The translations under genes and the position numbers were made by a program. Under the pieces are notes generated by a model. It was not told where the DNA came from, searched no databases, and saw only the letters and a list, made by a program, of their open reading frames with translations. Below are positions 38,019 to 47,864 of a stretch of 64,000 bases of DNA, one piece after another (the first letter of the stretch is position 1; each line of letters starts with the position of its first letter). Origin of the DNA: Comamonadaceae bacterium UBA2121 (GTDB taxonomy: Bacteria > Pseudomonadota > Gammaproteobacteria > Burkholderiales > Burkholderiaceae_C); contig DCYB01000005.1 of assembly GCA_002331385.1 (NCBI GenBank), forward strand, positions 151,456-215,455, read 5' to 3'.

Positions 38019-39326
38019 ATGTCAAAAAGCAAAGTCACTGCTCCTGCTGCCACCCATTCCCTTCCTTCGTATCTGGACTCCGGCCATGTCGGCCCTTGGG
38101 GCATCTATCTGCAACAGGTGGATCGCGTCACGCCTTACCTCGGCTCGCTCGCGCGCTGGGTCGAAACGCTCAAGCGCCCCAAGCGCATCCTCATCGTCGA
38201 CGTGCCTATCGAGCTCGACAACGGCACCATTGCCCACTATGAAGGCTACCGCGTACAGCACAACTTGAGCCGCGGCCCCGGCAAGGGCGGCGTGCGCTTT
38301 CACCAGGACGTGACGCTCAGCGAAGTGATGGCGCTGTCCGCATGGATGTCGGTGAAGAACGCCGCCGTCAACGTGCCTTACGGCGGTGCCAAGGGCGGTA
38401 TCCGCGTCGATCCGCGCACGCTATCGGCAGGCGAACTGGAGCGCCTGACGCGCCGCTACACCAGCGAAATCGGTCTGCTCATCGGCCCCTCCAAGGACAT
38501 CCCTGCGCCTGACGTCAATACCAACGGGCAAATCATGGCGTGGATGATGGACACCTACTCCATGAACACCGGCGCCACCGCCACCGGCGTGGTCACCGGT
38601 AAGCCCGTGGACATCGGCGGCTCGCTTGGCCGCGTGGAAGCAACGGGGCGTGGCGTGTTCACAGTGGGCGTCGAAGCCGCCAAGCTCACCGGCCTGAACC
38701 TGCAAGGGGCGCGCGTCGCCGTGCAAGGCTTCGGCAACGTGGGCGGCACCGCAGGCAAGCTGTTTGCCGAGGCGGGCGCGCTCGTCGTGGCCGTGCAGGA
38801 CCACACCGGCTCCATCGGCAACAAGAAGGGCTTTGACGTGCTCGCGCTCAGCGAGCACGTGCGCAAGACCGGCGGCGTGGCCGGTTTCGCCGGTGGCGAA
38901 GCCATCGAAAGCGACGCATTCTGGGGCGCCGACTGCGACATCCTGATCCCCGCCGCGCTCGAAGGCCAGATCACCAAGGACAACGCACCACTCATCAAGG
39001 CCAAGCTCGTGATCGAAGGCGCCAACGGCCCGACCACGCCCGAGGCCGACGACATCCTCAACGACAAGGGCGTGCTCATCCTCCCCGACGTGATCGCCAA
39101 CGCAGGCGGCGTGACCGTGAGCTACTTCGAATGGGTGCAGGACTTCTCCAGCTTCTTCTGGACCGAAGACGAGATCAACGCCCGCCTCGTGCGCATCATG
39201 CAGGAAGCCTTCGCCGGCATCTGGGCCGTGGCGCAAGAGCACAAGGTCACCCTGCGCACCGCCACCTTCATCGTGGCCTGCAAGCGCATCCTCCACGCAC
39301 GCGAAATGCGCGGTCTGTATCCTTGA
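38019..39326 (+). CDS. gdhA: Glutamate dehydrogenase (Glu/Leu/Phe/Val family)
   Basis: 435 residues from ATG 38019. Converts glutamate to 2-oxoglutarate and ammonia. Substrate lysines Lys89 in GPGKGGVRF, Lys113 and Lys125 in PYGGAKGG are present; the NAD domain carries VQGFGNVGG near 225. The N-terminal frame extension to 37926 is not conserved. The size and the GPGKGG/PYGGAKGG pattern fit the hexameric NAD-type enzymes. Confidence 0.95.
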   Translation: MSKSKVTAPAATHSLPSYLDSGHVGPWGIYLQQVDRVTPYLGSLARWVETLKRPKRILIVDVPIELDNGTIAHYEGYRVQHNLSRGPGKGGVRFHQDVTLSEVMALSAWMSVKNAAVNVPYGGAKGGIRVDPRTLSAGELERLTRRYTSEIGLLIGPSKDIPAPDVNTNGQIMAWMMDTYSMNTGATATGVVTGKPVDIGGSLGRVEATGRGVFTVGVEAAKLTGLNLQGARVAVQGFGNVGGTAGKLFAEAGALVVAVQDHTGSIGNKKGFDVLALSEHVRKTGGVAGFAGGEAIESDAFWGADCDILIPAALEGQITKDNAPLIKAKLVIEGANGPTTPEADDILNDKGVLILPDVIANAGGVTVSYFEWVQDFSSFFWTEDEINARLVRIMQEAFAGIWAVAQEHKVTLRTATFIVACKRILHAREMRGLYP

Positions 39327-39386
39327 TGGGATAAACGACGTGGGTTACCCGGTGCATGAACGCGCCGGTGAACCACGCTCATTACG

Positions 39387-40073
39387 TCATGTCGTGCGAC
39401 TCGGGGGAGCACAGTCTCGCAAGGCGCGCGCCATGCTGACCGCGCATGCGGCTCCCTCCCATATGCGTATCCCACAGAGGGACTCCAGCGCCGCGCCATA
39501 GCCGCACAGCACGGCTCCTGCCAGCACGACAGAGTCAGCGCCCAGAGCCCTCAGCTCCTCAACGCCTTGCCTCATGGTGAACAGCACGTCAGTGTCTATC
39601 TCCAGCGCTCCGGTGCTTCCAGGTGCGAATGCCTGCGCGCAATCAGGTGCCGACACACCAACGCACCGCGCGCCAAATCCCAGCCATTGCACATGCCCGG
39701 CGTAGGCCGCAGCCATCGCCGCTCCGACCGTCAGCACGCCAAATCGGGCGCCGCTCAGACAGGCCATATGGCATGCGGCTTCTGTCATGCCAATGACCGG
39801 CTGCCCGGCTTGCTGGCGCCGGGTCGCCTCCAGACCACAATCCAGCGAAATACCAAGGATCAGTGCGTCATATCCATCGCCCCGGACAAACGCCAGCGCC
39901 GCCACCTCACGCGCGGCCGCATCCAGTTGTTCCGGCGAACGGACCACTTCCGGGCCTGTGGCCGAAGTCACCCTATCGAGCGTATCGCCCTCGCGCAGCA
40001 GTGGCCGCGCCGTCTCCGCAATGCGTTCCGTGATCCATGCGGATCGATTGGGATTGATGAGCAACAAGCGCAA
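39387..40073 (-). CDS. Asp/Glu/hydantoin racemase-family protein
   Basis: 228 residues. RLLLINPNRSAWITERIA opens the fold; the two cysteines expected for proton transfer are Cys79 (GISLDCGLEA) and Cys190 (AGAVLCGYGAAL). The start is taken as TTG 40073: GGAGG lies 8 bases upstream within the end of the GntR gene, and no ATG fits. Translation is then coupled to the GntR gene, whose stop lies 4 bases before. The role suggested by the neighbouring hydantoinase is racemisation of a 5-substituted hydantoin or related acid. Confidence 0.8.
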   Translation of the reverse strand: MRLLLINPNRSAWITERIAETARPLLREGDTLDRVTSATGPEVVRSPEQLDAAAREVAALAFVRGDGYDALILGISLDCGLEATRRQQAGQPVIGMTEAACHMACLSGARFGVLTVGAAMAAAYAGHVQWLGFGARCVGVSAPDCAQAFAPGSTGALEIDTDVLFTMRQGVEELRALGADSVVLAGAVLCGYGAALESLCGIRIWEGAACAVSMARALRDCAPPSRTT

Positions 40074-40077
40074 GACT

Positions 40078-40905
40078 TCATCCTCCCAGAATGCGCTCCA
40101 GATCGACCGCATCTTCCTGATCGCGCAGCACCAGGCTGCCCTCAATGTGCGCGAGATGCTCCAGCACGACTTGTTGCGCCAGCGCGATGTCCTTGCGCTC
40201 GATTGCATCCACCAGACATGCGTGCTCATCCTCGCGGCAGCTTTCGGCAGTCGGAGCGTTGTAGAGCGAGATGATCAGACAGGTAATTGCACTGAGCTCG
40301 CGCATGCTGCGCACAAATGCGGAATTTCCGGCCAACTCGGCCAGTAGGCAGTGAAACTCGCCTGAGAGCCGGATCACCGCGCGCGCATCCGCCAGACGGC
40401 GCGCTTCCACCTCTTTGGCCAGATGCGCGCGCAACTGCCGCACCTTGGCTGGGGCAAGGTGTTCGATCAGCCTGCGCACAATGGCGGGCTCGATGACGCG
40501 CCGTGCCTCAAACACATCCCGTGCCTGTTCGGGCGTCGGGCAGGCCACGAACGCTCCGCGCTGCGGAAAGATATCCACCAACTGTTCGTGATGCAGGCGG
40601 GAGAGCAACTGGCGCACACGTGCCCGGCTCACCCCGAAGATGTCGGCCAGCCGATCCTCACCCAGCTTGGTGCCCGGTGGCAGGCGATGCTCCAGAATGG
40701 CGCTTTGCAGCCTCGCGTGAATGGTGTCCACATCGGCAGACGCAGCCTGAGGCGCGTGCGCGAACTGCGCGGCCACGTTGCGGCCCTTGGCCGGAATCGG
40801 TCGGCGCTTGTCTTTGTCTGTATGCGGCGTGCGCGCACCGCTCCCTCTGGAGCGTGCATCGTTCGCTTGCGTTACTGTGCCTTCTACGTCACCGGCCCCA
40901 CTCAT
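40078..40905 (-). CDS. GntR-family regulator, FCD type
   Basis: 275 residues from ATG 40905, preceded by GGGGAAG; a frame from 40944 adds 13 residues. A disordered basic N-terminus of about 60 residues, then the winged helix (LGEDRLADIFGVSRARVRQLLSRLHHEQLVDIFPQRGAFV) and an FCD effector domain with metal-type histidines. It overlaps the end of the decarboxylase-like gene by 17 bp. Likely repressor of the whole cluster, acting at the TTGTNNACAA sites in the divergent promoter. Confidence 0.9.
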   Translation of the reverse strand: MSGAGDVEGTVTQANDARSRGSGARTPHTDKDKRRPIPAKGRNVAAQFAHAPQAASADVDTIHARLQSAILEHRLPPGTKLGEDRLADIFGVSRARVRQLLSRLHHEQLVDIFPQRGAFVACPTPEQARDVFEARRVIEPAIVRRLIEHLAPAKVRQLRAHLAKEVEARRLADARAVIRLSGEFHCLLAELAGNSAFVRSMRELSAITCLIISLYNAPTAESCREDEHACLVDAIERKDIALAQQVVLEHLAHIEGSLVLRDQEDAVDLERILGG

Positions 40906-41617
40906 ACAAACTTCCCCATCCTTGAATGACCGCCGGATCTGCACCGGCGGCGCGCATCATGCCCCAAACTGTCGTGCTGACCGTGTCCAGCAACGGTATC
41001 TGCCAACGCTGCTCGACCTGCTGCGCCAGTTGGGCTGCGCGCAGATTGGTGCAATAGGTCACGATGGCTTGAGGTGCGGCCTTGCGCACCTCGTCCATGC
41101 GTTGCCACAGCAGTTCGGGCTCCACGCAGGCGAAATCATGGTTCACGCGAATGTTCTCGTGCGTGTGAGCCACCACTTCAATACCTGCTCTGGCGTAATT
41201 CTCGATGATGCGCTGTTGCACGTCCGCTGTGTAAGGAGAAACGATGGCAAATTTGCGGATATCCCGCAACGCCATCAGCTCGTTCAGCGCCAGGACCGCT
41301 GTGGTTGCCACGATCCCCGTGCGCTCGCGGATGCGTTGCACCAGCGCCTCGTCCTTGTCGAAGCCGAGCCATCCAGCGGCTGTACCGCTCCACCCGATCA
41401 CATCCACCCTGGCATCCGCCAGCAACTCTGCCGCGGCGAGGATGTGCCCGTCATCGAACTGCCCAAGCGCTGACGGGGCCAAGGCGATCTCCGTGACTTT
41501 GAACCGGGAAAAGTGAGCAGAAGCTCCCGGCACATTCGCCACGATGGCGCAGGTCAATGGCTCCAGCGCCGTGTTGGAGGAAGGCGTAAGTACTCCGAGA
41601 CGCACGGGTTTTGGCAT
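40889..41617 (-). CDS. Arylmalonate decarboxylase/maleate isomerase-family protein
   Basis: 242 residues. TPSSNTALEP at the N-terminus and Cys189 in VTYCTNLRAA are family features. Racemases and maleate isomerases of this fold use two cysteines; here the first position reads GWSGTA (75-80) with no Cys, as in arylmalonate decarboxylase, which keeps only the second. Decarboxylation of a malonate-type acid is therefore as likely as isomerisation. First gene of the leftward operon. Confidence 0.78.
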   Translation of the reverse strand: MPKPVRLGVLTPSSNTALEPLTCAIVANVPGASAHFSRFKVTEIALAPSALGQFDDGHILAAAELLADARVDVIGWSGTAAGWLGFDKDEALVQRIRERTGIVATTAVLALNELMALRDIRKFAIVSPYTADVQQRIIENYARAGIEVVAHTHENIRVNHDFACVEPELLWQRMDEVRKAAPQAIVTYCTNLRAAQLAQQVEQRWQIPLLDTVSTTVWGMMRAAGADPAVIQGWGSLYEWGR

Positions 41618-41664
41618 GGGTAGAACTCCTGAAGCTATTTATTTGTACACACAACGATAAATAT

Positions 41665-41796
41665 TTGTCGACAAGTTTCAGAGCACAAATGATGCCATAC
41701 CACGTTCTCAAGGCGAAGTCTTGGCACAAGGCTTGCATTGCACACCGATATGCACCCGATCTGTCATCGGGAAACACCTCATTGGATTGTTGACAA
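41665..41796. promoter_or_regulatory. Divergent promoter region with two GntR-type sites
   Basis: TTGTCGACAA (41665-41674) and TTGTTGACAA (41787-41796) share the TTGTNNACAA pattern expected for an FCD-type GntR dimer. They lie 48 bp before the leftward decarboxylase-like gene and 55 bp before the rightward hydantoinase gene. Confidence 0.6.
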
Positions 41797-41850
41797 CAAC
41801 GTAGACACTTTTTCGGTGCGCGTATGCACCAGACAAGCAGGAAATGCACC

Positions 41851-43296
41851 ATGAGTGAGCCTTTCGACCTCGTCATCCAGAACGCCCATGTCGCCACCGC
41901 CAGCGACATTTTTGACGCTGACATCGCCGTCACGGGGGGGCGTATTGTCCGGCTGGGCAAGGATCTGGGCGCTGCACGCAGGATCATCGATGCGGCGGGA
42001 CGGGTGGTGACGCCCGGCGGCGTGGATGCCCACTGCCATCTCGACGAGATCATGAGCGGGCCAGTGCGCATGGCCGACGACTTCCACACCGGCACGCGCG
42101 CCGCTGCATGCGGGGGCACGACCACGGTGATCCCGTTCGCGGCGCAGCAAAAAGGGCACTCGCTGTCCGCTGCCGTGCAGGCTTATCGCCAACGGGCAGC
42201 CGGCAAGGCCCACGTGGACTATGCGTTCCACCTCATCGTGACCGACCCGACTCCCGCGGTGCTGCAGCAAGAGTTGCCGGCGCTGATCGCGGAAGGTTTC
42301 ACCTCGTTCAAGATTTACATGACGTATGACGACATGAAACTGGACGATGGCCAGATCCTTGACGTTCTCTCCGTCGCCAAAGCCCACGGCGCACTGGCGA
42401 TGTTGCATGCGGAAAATGCGGACTGCATCCAGTGGCTCACGCGCCGCCTGCTGCAAGCCGGACAGACCGCGCCGCGTTTTCATGCCCAGGCGCGACCCAT
42501 GCTCGTCGAGCGCGAGGCCACGCACCGCGCGATTGCCCTGGCCGAACTGGTGGATACGCCGATTCTCATCGTGCACGTATCGGGCCGGGAAGCAATCGAG
42601 CAGATCCGGTGGGCCCGCGCACTCGGACTTTCCGTGCTGGCAGAAACCTGCCCGCAGTACCTTTTCCTCACCGCCGACGACCTGGGCATCGACGATAGCT
42701 ACCACGGTGCGCGTTGCGTGTGCAGTCCGCCGCCACGCGACGCCGCGAATCAGGAGGTGGTGTGGAATGGAGTGCGCGATGGCTTGTTCACCGTGTTCTC
42801 CTCAGACCACGCGCCTTTCCGCATGGATGGCACCGTCGGCAAACGGCCTGACGGATGCGAAGTCTCTTTCGAGCGTATCCCCAACGGCATCCCCGGCATC
42901 GAAACACGCCTGCCCCTGCTGTATTCGGAGGGTGTGCTGGCGGGGCGCATCACATTGCAGCGCTTTGTGGAGCTGACCTCGACGAATCCAGCCAAGACCT
43001 ATGGCCTGCACCCGCGCAAGGGAAGCATCGCCATAGGCAGCGATGCTGACCTGGTGATCTGGCAGGAAGCACCCTGCACGGTGCGCAACACGCGGTTGCA
43101 CCACAACGTTGACTACACGCCCTACGAAGGCATGCAACTCAAAGCCTGGCCGGCGCTCACACTCTCGCGAGGTGAGGTGGTCTGGGATGGTGCGTTCCAC
43201 GACCACTCGGGGCACGGTCAATGGCTGCGCTGCGGCCTGCCCACGATCCTGCCGAACGCTCCATCCCACGCCCGGAACGTCATCCAGCCGCGCTAA
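41851..43296 (+). CDS. Dihydropyrimidinase/D-hydantoinase
   Basis: 481 residues from ATG 41851. Opens cyclic ureides or imides by hydrolysis. Binuclear zinc ligands are all visible: His61 and His63 (DAHCHLDE), Lys154 (TSFKIYMTYD, carboxylated), His186 (LHAEN), His242 (VHVSGR) and Asp319 (SSDHAPF). First gene of a rightward operon with a TRAP transporter and an amidase. Confidence 0.94.
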   Translation: MSEPFDLVIQNAHVATASDIFDADIAVTGGRIVRLGKDLGAARRIIDAAGRVVTPGGVDAHCHLDEIMSGPVRMADDFHTGTRAAACGGTTTVIPFAAQQKGHSLSAAVQAYRQRAAGKAHVDYAFHLIVTDPTPAVLQQELPALIAEGFTSFKIYMTYDDMKLDDGQILDVLSVAKAHGALAMLHAENADCIQWLTRRLLQAGQTAPRFHAQARPMLVEREATHRAIALAELVDTPILIVHVSGREAIEQIRWARALGLSVLAETCPQYLFLTADDLGIDDSYHGARCVCSPPPRDAANQEVVWNGVRDGLFTVFSSDHAPFRMDGTVGKRPDGCEVSFERIPNGIPGIETRLPLLYSEGVLAGRITLQRFVELTSTNPAKTYGLHPRKGSIAIGSDADLVIWQEAPCTVRNTRLHHNVDYTPYEGMQLKAWPALTLSRGEVVWDGAFHDHSGHGQWLRCGLPTILPNAPSHARNVIQPR

Positions 43297-43353
43297 GCGC
43301 GCCACGCGCCAACTGCTCCTCCCCCATCTCTCACTCCATGAAGGAACCTTGCC

Positions 43354-44409
43354 ATGCTCCACTTCACTCGCTTCACCCGCACCGTGCTGGCAGCCAGCGC
43401 ACTATGGGTTTCCTCCGGCATTGCTTGCGCCCAGGCGCCCGTGACGTACAAGGTGATTGGCCAGCCCGCAGCCACAGGCCTGATCCAGAAGAACTACGAA
43501 AAACCGTTTTTTGACGACTTCGCCGCGCGCACCGGCCTGAATATCAAGGCCGACTACAAAGCCATCGATCAGCTCGGCATCAAGGACACCGAACAGCTAC
43601 GGGTAATGAAGGCGGGCTTGTTCGACATCGTCTCGCTACGCGTGTCACAGAACTCACGCGACGAACCCACGCTACTGGGTCTCGATCTTGTCGGCGCAGC
43701 CCCCGACTACGCCACCGCGCGCAAGGTATATGAAGCCTACAAGAACACGCTGGACAAGCGGTTGCAGCAGAGCTTCCAGGTCAAACTGCTCGGGGCGTGG
43801 CCATTCGGTCCGCAGATCATCTTTTGCAAGAAACCAGTCGCGTCGCTCGCTGATCTCAAGGGGCTCAAGGTGCGCACATATGACCAGAATCTTTCCAAAT
43901 TCATGGAAAGTGTCGGCGCCACCCCCGTTCCGCTCGCTTTCACCGAGGTACACCAATCGCTTTCGCTTGGCGTGGTGGACTGCGCCATCACCGGCCCTAG
44001 CTCGGCCAACAGTTCGGGCTGGCCCGAGGTGACCACGCACCAATACGCCCTTGGCGTGCAAATGGCTGTCAACGCCTATGCCATTGGCCTCAAAGCGTGG
44101 AACAAGCTCAAGCCCGACGAACAGGCCAAGCTGCAAGCTGCATTCACCAAACTCACCGACGAAATCTGGACCTACTCGCAGGAACTGACCACCGACTCCA
44201 TGAACTGCAACGCGGGCAAAGAGCCGTGCAAGCTCAACAAGAAGTTCAAGCTCGTGGATTCACCGCTGCAGGATGCGGACAAGAAGGTGCTGACCGACGC
44301 CGTCGCACGCATCTCCGTGCCCACCTGGGCCGAAATCTGTGACAAGGCCAACAAGACCTGCTCTGCGGACTGGAAGGCCACTGCCGGCAAGGTCATCGGA
44401 ATTCAGTAA
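43354..44409 (+). CDS. dctP: TRAP transporter substrate-binding protein (DctP family)
   Basis: 351 residues with a signal peptide ending GIACA. A DctP-type fold, with the LKGLKVRTYDQNLSKFMESVGATPVPL segment that carries the conserved carboxylate-binding Arg (VRTYD). The C-terminal tail contains four cysteines (SMNCNAGKEPCKL, EICDKANKTC) that may form disulphides. Together with the two membrane genes downstream it imports an anion, presumably the substrate of this cluster. Confidence 0.92.
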   Translation: MLHFTRFTRTVLAASALWVSSGIACAQAPVTYKVIGQPAATGLIQKNYEKPFFDDFAARTGLNIKADYKAIDQLGIKDTEQLRVMKAGLFDIVSLRVSQNSRDEPTLLGLDLVGAAPDYATARKVYEAYKNTLDKRLQQSFQVKLLGAWPFGPQIIFCKKPVASLADLKGLKVRTYDQNLSKFMESVGATPVPLAFTEVHQSLSLGVVDCAITGPSSANSSGWPEVTTHQYALGVQMAVNAYAIGLKAWNKLKPDEQAKLQAAFTKLTDEIWTYSQELTTDSMNCNAGKEPCKLNKKFKLVDSPLQDADKKVLTDAVARISVPTWAEICDKANKTCSADWKATAGKVIGIQ

Positions 44410-44487
44410 TCCCCCGGGCGGTGCCGCTGCAAAAACCGCTGCGCGCGGATCGGCGCACCGCCCGAACCACACTTCGCGAGGTTCACA

Positions 44488-45120
44488 ATGAAAGAGCGAC
44501 TAGAGCGAACACTGGGCATCGTGTTCGGACTGATCTTCCTGGGGCTGTCGATCGTCGTTTCCGTGGAAACGGTGATGCGCAAAGTCTTCAACATGTCCCT
44601 TCAAGGCGCTGACGAGCTTGGCGGCTATGCCCTGGCCCTAGGTGCAACACTGGCGTTCACCGTTGCATTGATCGGTCGTGCGCATGTGCGTGTGGACGTT
44701 TTTCTGGTGCGCTTTCCCAAGCGTCTGCAGACATGGCTGAACTGGTTATCGGCCGTGCTGCTGATGGGCTTCGCGGTGTTGATGGCGCTACTCGCGTGGG
44801 ACACGCTGCTGGACTCGGCGAACTACCAAAGCGTCTCCCAGACACCATGGGCGACTCCCATGGTCTATCCGCAGTCCCTGTGGATGATCGCGCTGGGCAT
44901 TTTCGCCCTACTGGCCACCGTGCAGGCCTGCGTCGCCACGGTGTGGCTGCTGCAGCGCAAATATGCGCGTATCGATGCCATGCTGGCGCCCAAATCCACC
45001 GAGGATGAGGTGCAACAGGAACTGGACGACTTGCGCGCAAGAAGCGCCGACATGACGTCCCCTGCCCCGGCGCACATGGCAAGCGGATTGTCCGCAACCA
45101 GTGGAGGTGCCCAATCATGA
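44488..45120 (+). CDS. dctQ: TRAP transporter small permease (DctQ)
   Basis: 210 residues with four membrane helices (about 9-28, 45-66, 85-105, 130-152) and a charged C-terminal tail of about 50 residues, longer than usual. GCGAGG precedes the start. The stop overlaps the large permease start by 4 bp. Confidence 0.92.
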   Translation: MKERLERTLGIVFGLIFLGLSIVVSVETVMRKVFNMSLQGADELGGYALALGATLAFTVALIGRAHVRVDVFLVRFPKRLQTWLNWLSAVLLMGFAVLMALLAWDTLLDSANYQSVSQTPWATPMVYPQSLWMIALGIFALLATVQACVATVWLLQRKYARIDAMLAPKSTEDEVQQELDDLRARSADMTSPAPAHMASGLSATSGGAQS

Positions 45121-46409
45121 TTGCCTACGTCCTGCTCGGTTTCGTCGTCATGCTCGGCATGATGCTGGCGGGCCTGCCCATTGCGGTATCGATGGCCGTC
45201 GTCGGCATTCTGGGCGGCATCGCCGCGTACGGTCTGCCGTTCATGAACTCCATTGCTCCTGTGGTCTGGGGCGTGCACAACGACAACCTGCTCACCGCCA
45301 TTCCGCTGTTCGTGCTGATGGGTGAGTTGCTACTGCGTTCGGGCATTGCGGATCGCATGTTTGGTGCCATGGCCGCGTGGCTCGGGCGTCTGCCTGGCGG
45401 TTTGCTGCACACCAACATCGGCTGTAGCGCCCTGTTTGCCGCCACTTCCGGCTCGTCTGTCGCTACAGCGGCAACCGTCGGTACCGTCGCCCTGCCATCG
45501 CTGTATCAGCGCGGCTACTCGATGAGCATGTCACTGGGTTCGATCGCTGCGGGCGGCACGCTGGGCATCCTGATTCCCCCTTCTGTGAACATGATCGTCT
45601 ACGGCTCGCTCACCGAGACATCCATTGGACAATTGTTCATCGCCGGCATCGTTCCCGGATTGCTGTTGTCAGGCATCTTCATGTTGTGGATCGCCGCGCA
45701 CGCCTTGCTGACCGGAGACACCCGGCGCGAGGCCAAGGTTCCGCTGGGAGAACGGCTACGTCTGCTGAAGGACCTGATCGCTCCTGGCGTCGTTTTCTTC
45801 GTCGTCATGGGCAGCCTGTACACCGGCGTCGCAACGACAACAGAGTCCGCAGCGCTAGGTTTGATGACCGCGCTATTTTTCACCTGGCAAAGCGGAAAGC
45901 TGAGTTGGTCCTTGCTAGTAAACTGCTTTGTGCAGACGGCACGCACGAGCGGGATGATCCTCCTCGTGATGACGGCGGCCTTCATCCTTAACCTGGCCAT
46001 CGGGCTCACCGGCGTGGCCGAAGCCATGACGCAATGGGTCACATCGTTCGGTCTGTCTGCGACTGCCATGCTGCTGATTCTGGTGGTGTTCTACCTCATT
46101 CTGGGCATGTTCATGGACGTCATGAGCATGATGGTCGCCACCATTCCAATCACCTTCCCCATCGTGAATTCACTTGGTGTGGATCCGGTGTGGTTCGGCA
46201 TCTTCATCGTATTGATGTGCGAGTTGGGAATGATCACGCCTCTTGTTGGCATGAATCTGTTTGTGGTCCACGGTATCCGCCCCGATCGGGGATCGATCCG
46301 CGACGCCATCCATGGCGCGCTGCCGTACGTGATCATCCTGCTCGGCTTCACTTTGCTGCTGATCGTGTTTCCCCACATCGTCACCTGGTTACCGGAGAAG
46401 CTCAAATGA
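45117..46409 (+). CDS. dctM: TRAP transporter large permease (DctM)
   Basis: 430 residues, about a dozen membrane helices, with the family stretch GGTLGILIPPSVNMIVYGSLTETS near 145-170 and MITPLVGMNLFVVHG near the C-terminus. It is the sodium-coupled transport subunit. ATGA overlaps join it to DctQ and to the amidase, so the four genes should be translated together. Confidence 0.94.
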   Translation: MIAYVLLGFVVMLGMMLAGLPIAVSMAVVGILGGIAAYGLPFMNSIAPVVWGVHNDNLLTAIPLFVLMGELLLRSGIADRMFGAMAAWLGRLPGGLLHTNIGCSALFAATSGSSVATAATVGTVALPSLYQRGYSMSMSLGSIAAGGTLGILIPPSVNMIVYGSLTETSIGQLFIAGIVPGLLLSGIFMLWIAAHALLTGDTRREAKVPLGERLRLLKDLIAPGVVFFVVMGSLYTGVATTTESAALGLMTALFFTWQSGKLSWSLLVNCFVQTARTSGMILLVMTAAFILNLAIGLTGVAEAMTQWVTSFGLSATAMLLILVVFYLILGMFMDVMSMMVATIPITFPIVNSLGVDPVWFGIFIVLMCELGMITPLVGMNLFVVHGIRPDRGSIRDAIHGALPYVIILLGFTLLLIVFPHIVTWLPEKLK

Positions 46410-47845
46410 ACGCACCCCTTGGCGCGCGCGCAACGACATCGCGCCCTCTCTGGCAGTTCACCGCGCGCGCCCTGCGCGACGCGTTTCTGCAGGGCCGCGC
46501 CACGCCCGTAGAAGCACTGCGCAGTTGCCTGGAACGCATCGAGGCCGTGCAACCGCATATCAATGCTTTCGTCGCCTTGCACGGAGCGGCACTCGAAGAA
46601 GCCAAAGCCAGCAGCGAACGCTACCGGCGCGGTACATCACGATCCGCGCTGGATGGCATCCCCGTATCGATCAAGGACAATCTGCTCACATCGGACATGC
46701 CTACCACCTGGGGTAGCAAAGGTCTGCGCGAATACCGCAGCGGACATGATGAATTGGCGGTCGCGCGCCTGCGCAAGGCTGGCGCCATCGTGGTCGGGAA
46801 AACCAACGTACCCGAGTTCACGCTGGAGGGGTATACCGACAACCCCCTCTTCGGTACCACGCGCAACCCGTGGAACATTGCGCTCACGCCAGGAGGCTCC
46901 AGCGGCGGCGCGGCCGCCAGCGTTGCGGCTGGCTGCACACCGCTTGCTCTTGGCACGGACGGCGGTGGGTCCACCCGCAGGCCCGCTGCACATTGCGGGC
47001 TGTTCGGCCTCAAACCCACGATCGGCACCATTGCGCGCAACCACGCACTGCCGACGCTGCTGCTCGATTTCGAAGTGATCGGGCTGCTGGCCCGCACGGC
47101 AGAAGACATCGAGACACTCCTGTCGGTTGTCGGCGGCGCCGATGCCGAAGATCCGGCTTCCTTCGTCGCGTATGGCGCCCGCACCGCGCAGGCCCTTACA
47201 GTACATGGGACGCTACGCGTCCTGTATGTGGACACACTCGACAACGCTCCGGTGGATCCGGCCATTGCCCAATCCTGCGAAGCGGCTGTCGAAGAACTGG
47301 CCTCTGCGCATGGCCTGGTGCTGGACAAAGGAGCATTGCCGCTGGATCTTCGCGCCATCAACGCCGTCTGGCCCCAGATTGGCCAGATCGGTCTCACGCA
47401 CCTTTTCGGATCACAGCCAGCGTGGCGCGACGGCGCTTCCCCCAAATACCGGGAAATGGCCGCCCAGGGTGAAAAGCTGTCAGCAGCGCATCTGTGGTCC
47501 ACGTTGGAACTGGTCGCTCAATTGCGCCGCGACTGCGCCAGCATGTTCCGCCAATGGGATGTGATCGCCATGCCCTCGACCGCGGCACAGCCGTGGCCCG
47601 CACAGCAGGCCTTTCCAACCGTGATCAATGGCAAGCCTGTCGGACCGCGTGGACACGCCATCTTCACGGGCTGGGCCAATGCGGCGGGCTTGCCTGGCAT
47701 TTCCGTACCCGTTCGTCCGGACGATCAAGGCCTGCCTATCGGCGTGCAACTCATTTCCAGACCTGGTGCGGAATCCCTCTTGTTGGGCTTGGCCGCAGAC
47801 ATCCATTCACTCATGGGTGCACAAGAACGGTGGCCCGAGTTCTGA
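46406..47845 (+). CDS. Amidase (amidase signature family)
   Basis: 479 residues from ATG 46406. Ser-cisSer-Lys catalytic triad: Lys90 (VSIKDNL), Ser165 in PGGSSGGAAAS and nucleophile Ser189 in TDGGGSTRRP. Hydrolyses an amide; following the hydantoinase it could remove the amide or carbamoyl group from the ring-opened product. Confidence 0.92.
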   Translation: MNAPLGARATTSRPLWQFTARALRDAFLQGRATPVEALRSCLERIEAVQPHINAFVALHGAALEEAKASSERYRRGTSRSALDGIPVSIKDNLLTSDMPTTWGSKGLREYRSGHDELAVARLRKAGAIVVGKTNVPEFTLEGYTDNPLFGTTRNPWNIALTPGGSSGGAAASVAAGCTPLALGTDGGGSTRRPAAHCGLFGLKPTIGTIARNHALPTLLLDFEVIGLLARTAEDIETLLSVVGGADAEDPASFVAYGARTAQALTVHGTLRVLYVDTLDNAPVDPAIAQSCEAAVEELASAHGLVLDKGALPLDLRAINAVWPQIGQIGLTHLFGSQPAWRDGASPKYREMAAQGEKLSAAHLWSTLELVAQLRRDCASMFRQWDVIAMPSTAAQPWPAQQAFPTVINGKPVGPRGHAIFTGWANAAGLPGISVPVRPDDQGLPIGVQLISRPGAESLLLGLAADIHSLMGAQERWPEF

Positions 47846-47864
47846 TCGTGGCGAAATGAAGGAA

